Assembly (NCBI GenBank): GCA_036768485.1
Contig: JAVLUZ010000142.1
Location: forward strand, 2,303,259 to 2,367,258
Direction of reading: 5' to 3'
Length of the DNA: 64,000 bases
DNA from: Mermis nigrescens
Taxonomy: Eukaryota > Nematoda > Enoplea > Mermithida > Mermithidae
Position numbers and translations under genes: made by a program. Positions within the stretch are counted from its first letter, which is position 1; each line of letters begins with the position of its first letter. Below are positions 58,445-64,000 of the stretch, in pieces. Below the pieces are notes generated by a model. The model did no database searches, had not been told where the DNA came from, and saw nothing but the letters and a program-made list of their open reading frames with translations.

Positions 58445-60258
58445 TAGGATGCAGAACTGCCGCATAGTTCACTACCGCCGCGTAGTGCAGAACCGCTGCA
58501 TTGGAAATCATAACCGCCGCATATTACAACCGCCGCATAATTCAAAACCGCCGCATACGTAGTTCACAACCGCCGCATAATTCAAAACCGCCGCATACGT
58601 AGTTCACAACCGCCGCATAGTACAGAATCGCCGCACACTTAGTTTACAACCGCCGCATAGTTCATAAATCGCTGTACACGTTGTATGCATACGTGTTCTT
58701 CGGGGAAAGGGGTTGAACCTCCAGATTGACTACTGAACTGACCCCCGCAATATGGCTGCGATTCCCCAGAATCAGTGCCGGATCTAGGATTTTTCCAAGG
58801 GGGCGGTACCCCAACTTTTCCAAAACAGTCACAAATAGGTCCAAAAATTTGCCCTTCACGCGCGAAATGGCCTTTTTTCGGTGTGCTTAATTAAATACTT
58901 TTACTTAAAATCAATTTTGACGCAATATTTTTTCGAAAAATTTTGGAAATTAAAAAAATTTTGAGCGAAAAAATTCATTAAATTCCTTTGACTCTAGCGA
59001 AAATCTGGCTCAAAGCGCCGGAAAGTTTGTGAAATCCAAATGGATGGACGTTCAGAAGCTTGATTTACTGCTTGATTTTTTGTATTTTTAGCATTTGACG
59101 CGAAACGTCGAAAATTTTTCATTGAAAATATGAAAACTATATTAAAATAGCTGTTTCTGCTGTTGGAATTGTTTTGAAACCTATTCCATGAGCAAAAAAG
59201 GGCGGGCTTCCAGGTCGCCAAGAAAGTAAATAAATGTCATTAATAGGTAGTATCGGGCGCGCAGCGCCAGAAAAAATAAATAAAATAAATAATATAAATA
59301 AAAAAAATAACGGCCAAAAATCATTGCAAATTGCGTAACAATTTTTTATCTCGCCAAATAGTTTTGGCCAATAGGGGGATGGGGCGGCCGCTCCCCACCA
59401 CACGTGGGCGTGGGGGGCGGGGGTTTGGGTGGTATGCATCCTCCCGAGAAACCAAAATACCCCCAGAATTCAATTTTTGACATTTTTTTTTGTTTTTTCG
59501 TTGAAAAAAACATTGAAAATGGTGTTTTTTCGCCATACCCTCCATTTTTAAGGCCATCTTTTGACCTTTGAAAAAATCTTGCACCCTCCCCCCTAGAATT
59601 TTCTTGCTGCCCACATATGCTTCCCACCCCCTTAGATCCGCCCCTGCCCAGAAATGTCGATTCTTCGTCACATTGCAAAATGTGCGCCTTTTTAGCTCAT
59701 TTTTGTCTCAAAAGTGCCAATTTCAGAGCTTGAGTATACAACTAATAGACAAAGACCCGAATTCTTGGAGGTTTTGAGGAAAATTCAACGGAATTTTTCG
59801 AGTTTATTCAATGGAATTCTCTGGAAGGATTCAACCATCTAATTTTCATCCCATGTATGTACACAAATAGAACCGTTACATACTTAGTAGTATGCACATT
59901 ATTGCTACATCAGCACGAAAAGATTTTGCTATGAGAGATGCTTCTATTATGCATATATAATCCACAAATTCGTACTGGTCTGTTTCTTAGTCGGCCATTT
60001 ATTATTCCAAAAAACGATTTTTCTAAATTCTGTGTAATTAAACTAGAACCTTGCATAATTTCTATGTTATAAATGTATTTACGCCTGATCTAAGACACAT
60101 TTCTTGTATAATAGCGATCGCGGCGGTTCTGTACTATGCGGCGGTTGTGAACTACACATGCGGCGGTTCTACTTTCCAATGCGGCGCTTCTGTACTATAC
60201 TATGCGGCGGTTGTGAACTACGCGGCGGTTGTGAATTATGCGGCGGTTGTGCATCCTA
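58445..60258. mobile_element. fold-back-like element with GCCGCATA minisatellite ends, 1.8 kb
   Basis: The left end is TAGGATGCAGAACTGCCGCA and the right end is the inverse TGCGGCGGTTGTGCATCCTA with about two changes. Next to the left end about 11 units of AACCGCCGCATA.. are seen (to 58675); next to the right end about seven inverse units (60118-60250). The unit is part of the TIR itself. Flanks share only ATCAT, so the target duplication is unsure. The interior has GCGC-word repeats and a family A MITE, no gene. Confidence 0.78.
59399..59619 (-). mobile_element. MITE family A, 221 bp
   Basis: It is flanked by CTCCCCAC and CTTCCCAC (59391-59398, 59620-59627). Its ends are CACACGTGGGCGTG and GCTGCCCACATATG. 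Overlapping ORFs on both strands at 59320-59780 are explained by it. Confidence 0.85.
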
Positions 60259-60913
60259 ATCATTTATTCTTACGCCATTTCCACACTTAGAAGATTTAAA
60301 CCTACGAATGTCGTTTCAAAAACAAACGTACTGCATAGTCACGTTTCATTTAAAGTGATAGAATCAGAAAAACAATTCAAAGTCCATTTAACGCCTTTAC
60401 AAACGCATGGCTTCTAAAATTAGACAAAATATCATTTTGACGTTGAAAATCTCTCAGCTGCTACATTTTTCACGTCTGCCGCTCGCACGCTAGAGTAGCC
60501 TTAGGCTAAAAAATTTACCCGCGCAGTGCTTTTGCAGATCTCTTTGGATTATTAATAACTTCAATATGATACGATGTGCGAATTGATCACGTCACCTGAG
60601 CAATTGCACGTTTTTAAAAACACGTGGTTGCCATAAAAATGGTATACGAATTGGACAAGTTCATTTATAAAAATTTTCTCGTTTTAGACTTATTTTTATT
60701 ATTCAGGTCTTAAATTCTATTCTACAGTATCCCAGCCTTGTAATGTTCTTGCAAGCATTCATATTGTAGTTGAATTTCAGGATGTGATTTTTGATTTGCA
60801 TTTCATGTTTTAAAATAAACATAAATATTGAAGTCACTGTTCTTAAATATGAGTCACATCTTTAAATGGTCGCTTGCTTCTTAGCCCAATGACGTGACGT
60901 CCCTATGAGTTGC
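60259..60913. other. no gene seen
   Basis: AT-rich. Two AG sites with T-rich tracts near 60705 and 60780 have no coding sequence after them. Confidence 0.4.
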
Positions 60914-61087
60914 CAGGCACGTAGCTGGCCGTCCTATTTTGGGGGAACCAACACCAATGTTCGGGGGTCCGGGGTCCAAAAAGGCCAAGAATAGCACAAA
61001 ATAGCGTTTAAAAAGTCCTATTTTTCCGTTTTTTCTGAATTTTGGGGGTCCGGACCCCCTCCCATTTCCCCTAGAGCTACATGTCTG
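60914..61087. mobile_element. MITE family C, 174 bp
   Basis: The ends are CAGGCACGTAGCTGG and AGAGCTACATGTCTG, with perfect 8-bp duplication TGAGTTGC (60906-60913, 61088-61095). It shares its core (AATAGCAC, GTTTAAAAAGTCC, CTGAATTTTGGGG) with the copy in the palindrome arms. Confidence 0.88.
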
Positions 61088-61292
61088 TGAGTTGCCGAAT
61101 TGATGTCGTTTTTTGGCAATTCTTCCGCAAGTTTGAAAATAATGTAAAATTTTTAAGTTCAGACTCAATTAGAAAAACACGTGAGTATCAACAGATTCAA
61201 CTATGGTAATCGAAAAGGGAAAAAACAAAAAATTTTTTCATAGAAAATTAAAAATTCTCTCTTTAGGAAACTCTTTTTGTAATTTCAGTTCG

Positions 61293-61398
61293 TCGCGCCA
61301 AATACACAGACTGTCGGAAAACTAAGCCTTCAAGAGAAAGCTTTAAGGAAGAAATAGTGTTTGTCTATCAGCCAATACCCTTAAATATCGACACCTAA
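61293..61398 (+). CDS. candidate second exon of the 57.1-kb gene
   Basis: The acceptor ctttttgtaatttcag lies just before. Joined to the phase-1 donor at 57258 it gives V-RRAKYTDCRKTKP.. and ends at a stop after NIDT. The join is in frame and the peptide is basic and non-repetitive. A 67-residue protein with a 4-kb intron full of transposons is unusual, so this may be a chance match. Confidence 0.3.
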
Positions 61399-61428
61399 TG
61401 TGATAACTAAGGTTTATTGCTTTTGCAG

Positions 61429-61559
61429 GTTTCTGAAAAAGTGTCCGATTTTAGTCGAAGTATGAAATATAACTACTTGCCACTTTATTACATAGTCATC
61501 TTTTCGATTTCATCGACCTTTGTTGATGGAAACTTTGTACCTATCTATCCATGTGACAG
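61429..61559 (+). CDS. candidate exon with signal peptide, unknown gene
   Basis: It has a strong acceptor (ttattgcttttgcag) and donor (GACAG|GTAAAT). ATG at 61462 leads MKYNYLPLYYIVIFSISSTF then VDGNFVPIYPCD: a hydrophobic core and a plausible cleavage region, then the mature start with a Cys. The 33 nt before the ATG are also open, so it could be an internal exon. Downstream exons are not found; the 61.7-62.8 kb fold-back structure would lie in its intron. Confidence 0.5.
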
Positions 61560-61719
61560 GTAAATATAATATGGCGTATCATCACTTTATGCATTATGTT
61601 AATATTGTGCTGTGATTTTCCTTTGTTTTGGCTTTCTTTTTAAACTTGAGAATTTGCCTTCGGTCAGATGCATTAAGTTGGTTCATTCGTTATTCAGCTG
61701 AAATTTAAAATTCCCAGGG

Positions 61720-62790
61720 CGGCCTCCGTTCAGGGTGGCCGCCCGTCCAGCTTGGCCGTCCGTTTAGCCTGACATTCATTTACTTTTGCCGTCCCATGCT
61801 GTATGAGGGCAAAATTAGGGCGTGAATTTTTCAGGGTGGCCGCCCATCCAGCCTGGCCGTCCGTCAAGGCTGGCCGCTTCTCCAGGATGGCCGTCCATAG
61901 TGAAATATGACCTAATTATAACGTCCAGAGTGACCGCCCGTCTATGCCATATTAAACTCTTATTTTAAATATTACATAATATTGAGACAATATTTATTTG
62001 AATATTATTAAAACGAGTTTATTGGCATCTGTTGTACAAAATGCACCTAATTGATATGCATCTCGCACAAGAAAAGTACCTGCGAGCGTCTATTTTATTC
62101 TGTCATGCTCTCGTCAAGCGAAATGTGTGCGCAGGATATTCTCATCAGCAAAAAGCATATTTTCAGTGCTATTCAATATTCTAGTTTTGTCGTGAGGTGG
62201 TTACCTGAAACCATGAATGATTTTGGGGAGACAGAATTTGTTACAACTATTCACAAACCTTTTACTGTGTCAGAATATTTCAGTAGCTAGAAAATGTCAC
62301 TCACAATCTAAATAAATAAATAAGCAAAAACATTTTTGGGTAAGCCAGAATAGTAGCATAATGATACAAACATTAAATACATAAGTCCTTTTCCTTTATG
62401 CTACTCACTAAAACAAATCTATAAACGACCCTTAAGCTATCTTTTACAGAAGCGATCATCATACGACAAGTCGGAGAATCGAGACGGTCGGAGAAAAGGG
62501 ATTTTGGGCAATCTAAAAATGACCTGTTTTATTCTTAGAAGGAGAATTGGGACAGTCGGTGAATTGGGACGGTCGGAAAAACGTGACAGCGGTTAAGCCA
62601 TCTAGCCATTTAGGGCGACTACCCTGGTCGAGCGGCCAGGCTGAACGGGCGGCTACATAGGATGGACGGCCAACCTGGAAAACTCTAATAAACAGGAAGA
62701 CGGCCACTCTGGACGGGCGGCCGGGCTGGACGGACGGCAACATGGGACGGACGGCAACATGGGATGGACGGCCACTCTGGACGGTACCAA
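61720..62790. repeat. inverted pair of TGGCCGCCCGTCC minisatellites
   Basis: About 61720-61945 carries several units of GGCTGGCCGTCCGTC; 62595-62790 carries the inverse (GGACGGACGGCAACATGG..). The ~650 bp between has an ORF of 79 codons without motif. GC-rich arms around AT-rich DNA again suggest a fold-back element. I could not fix its ends. Confidence 0.7.
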
Positions 62791-63349
62791 ACAGGTTCGA
62801 ATACGGATTTGTTAAATTGTTTCGTATAAAAAGGAGATTTCCACTATTAAAACACGATAAGTTCTATTCCCGTATTTTTTTATGCATATCAATGATTTAA
62901 TATCATAATAGATGCATATGTATGTTTGCTATGAGAGTATTCTTTGTCGAGACCAGCTTTAAAGTCCAGGGCCAATTTGTGTATTGAGAAAGTAATGCCT
63001 TAGTTTAAGCGAAATAGTTCAAAGTCGTCTCTGAGTTCCCGCAGCAGGCTCTAAAATGGATGACGAATATCAATAACCAAGATTCGATTCCCGGCTAGCT
63101 ACGTTATCTCGCTATTCAAAATATTTATTTCAATTGTCTCGTACTGCAGAGCTTTCTCAGATAATTCCTGAAGTTTTACACAATCCATGCGAAAAAGTTT
63201 TCAGACTGTCAAAAATAGTAATCTTCTATAAGCTCAATAAGGGCAGAAGAGAATGAAAAAATGAGCTAAGCAATGGGTAAAAATAAATTGAACGGCGGTC
63301 TAGGATCGCTAGTAAAAACAACATTTTACAAAATTTTGGAATTTGGGAG
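62791..63349. other. no gene seen
   Basis: AT-rich. Near 63090 the phrase GATTCGATTCCCGG resembles a tRNA T arm, but no matching tRNA could be built. Confidence 0.4.
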
Positions 63350-63500
63350 CATACGTTGACAGCAGCCAAGTTCTGGGGGTCAAAACCGGCTAAAATCCCA
63401 AAAAAACATGCCAAAAATTCAGTTTTGGGGGTTTAACGATTTTCGCAGGTGGTTCTTCAGATTCTGGGGGTCTAATCCCCAACCCCCACGCCCATGTGTG
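63350..63500 (+). mobile_element. MITE family A, short form, 151 bp
   Basis: The ends are CATACGTTGACAGC and CACGCCCATGTGTG. Flanks are TTTGGGAG and CTCAGGAG, with five of eight bases equal, so the duplication is decayed. Confidence 0.75.
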
Positions 63501-64000
63501 CTCAGGAGCTGCTCTTCTCGGACTGCTCTTAGCTAGCCTGTGTAGCGATCAAAAATTTGATCTTCGTTCTCGCGCCTTCTTTATCAATTTATAGAGCACT
63601 CATTATTTTTTAGTCAAATTTATTGTCAAGGACCGATCCTAGAGGCTGTCAATCGACTTCAATTATTTCGAGACTCAAAAGACTATGTAGACATGCCGCT
63701 TAAGAAATCCGCCAGTAAGTTTTAGAAAAACGTGCGTTTCGTACAAACTTATACCCACCATATTATTTAGAAGGATAAATATAGAATAGAGGTTATAAAA
63801 AAGAAAAAATGTATCGCTTGAAGCGCACGATATACAGGGTGGCGCACCTATCTATTCCATATTTTGTTTTTCAGTAGTTACAACAGTTTTTAATGCACAC
63901 TTTCGTGTGATCGTAAACATTTCCTAAAACTTCAAATAACACTCCCAATAATCGAATAGAACTTTTTTGGTGCATTATACTGTAACAACATTAAAAATGT
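63501..64000. other. no gene seen
   Basis: AT-rich sequence to the window edge, without recognisable exons or element ends. Confidence 0.4.

Noticed and set aside
59321..59678. Two overlapping minus-strand ORFs over 100 codons
   Set aside because: Both are the family A MITE at 59399-59619 and its flank; equivalent ORFs occur in other MITE copies.

Overview
The window looks like a piece of a large, AT-rich, transposon-dense animal genome, most likely an invertebrate. The few credible coding segments are short exons with GT..AG borders and matching reading-frame phase. One CR1/Jockey-like LINE and many kinds of DNA transposon are present. No prokaryotic gene organisation is visible. The species cannot be named from this sequence.

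Genes. (1) 0.4-3.7 kb, minus strand: three consecutive exons of the N-terminal part of a USP9X/fat facets-type deubiquitinase; the gene runs off the left edge. (2) 28.2-34.7 kb, plus strand: three exons of a Golgi core-2/I-branching beta-1,6-N-acetylglucosaminyltransferase (GT14). Its C-terminal exon was not found, and intron 2 holds a 2.9-kb repeat. (3) Near 57.1 kb and 61.3-61.6 kb, plus strand: candidate 5' exons of one or two unrecognised genes, one with a signal-peptide-like start.

Everything else is mainly mobile DNA, often nested. Short MITE-like elements of three sequence types (A, B, C) usually carry 8-bp target duplications, which points to the hAT superfamily. A 3.1-kb hAT-like element (18.97-22.09 kb) contains a CR1-like LINE. 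A 2.3-kb PIF/Harbinger-like element (46.57-48.90 kb, CTG target duplication) contains a 679-bp hAT-like element. A 1.67-kb element (10.56-12.23 kb) keeps only the last exon of a probable transposase gene. Three copies of a 2.7-3.9-kb composite repeat (24.05, 29.75 and 54.13 kb) are full of the motif GTGTAAAG and each ends in the same ~770-bp element with long terminal inverted repeats and TA borders.

The most striking structure is a palindrome of about 8.3 kb (35.15-43.44 kb): two arms of about 4 kb around a 231-bp spacer with its own ORF. The arms are related but differ. They carry different MITE insertions, different minisatellite lengths, point differences and a probable transposon excision footprint, so the palindrome is not simply a sequencing fold-back. 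Both arms carry ORFs that suggest remnants of a membrane or secreted protein.

A recurring theme is inverted, terminally placed minisatellites (near 14-16.6, 36/42, 58.4-60.3 and 61.7-62.8 kb). In the clearest case the repeated unit matches the terminal inverted repeat itself.
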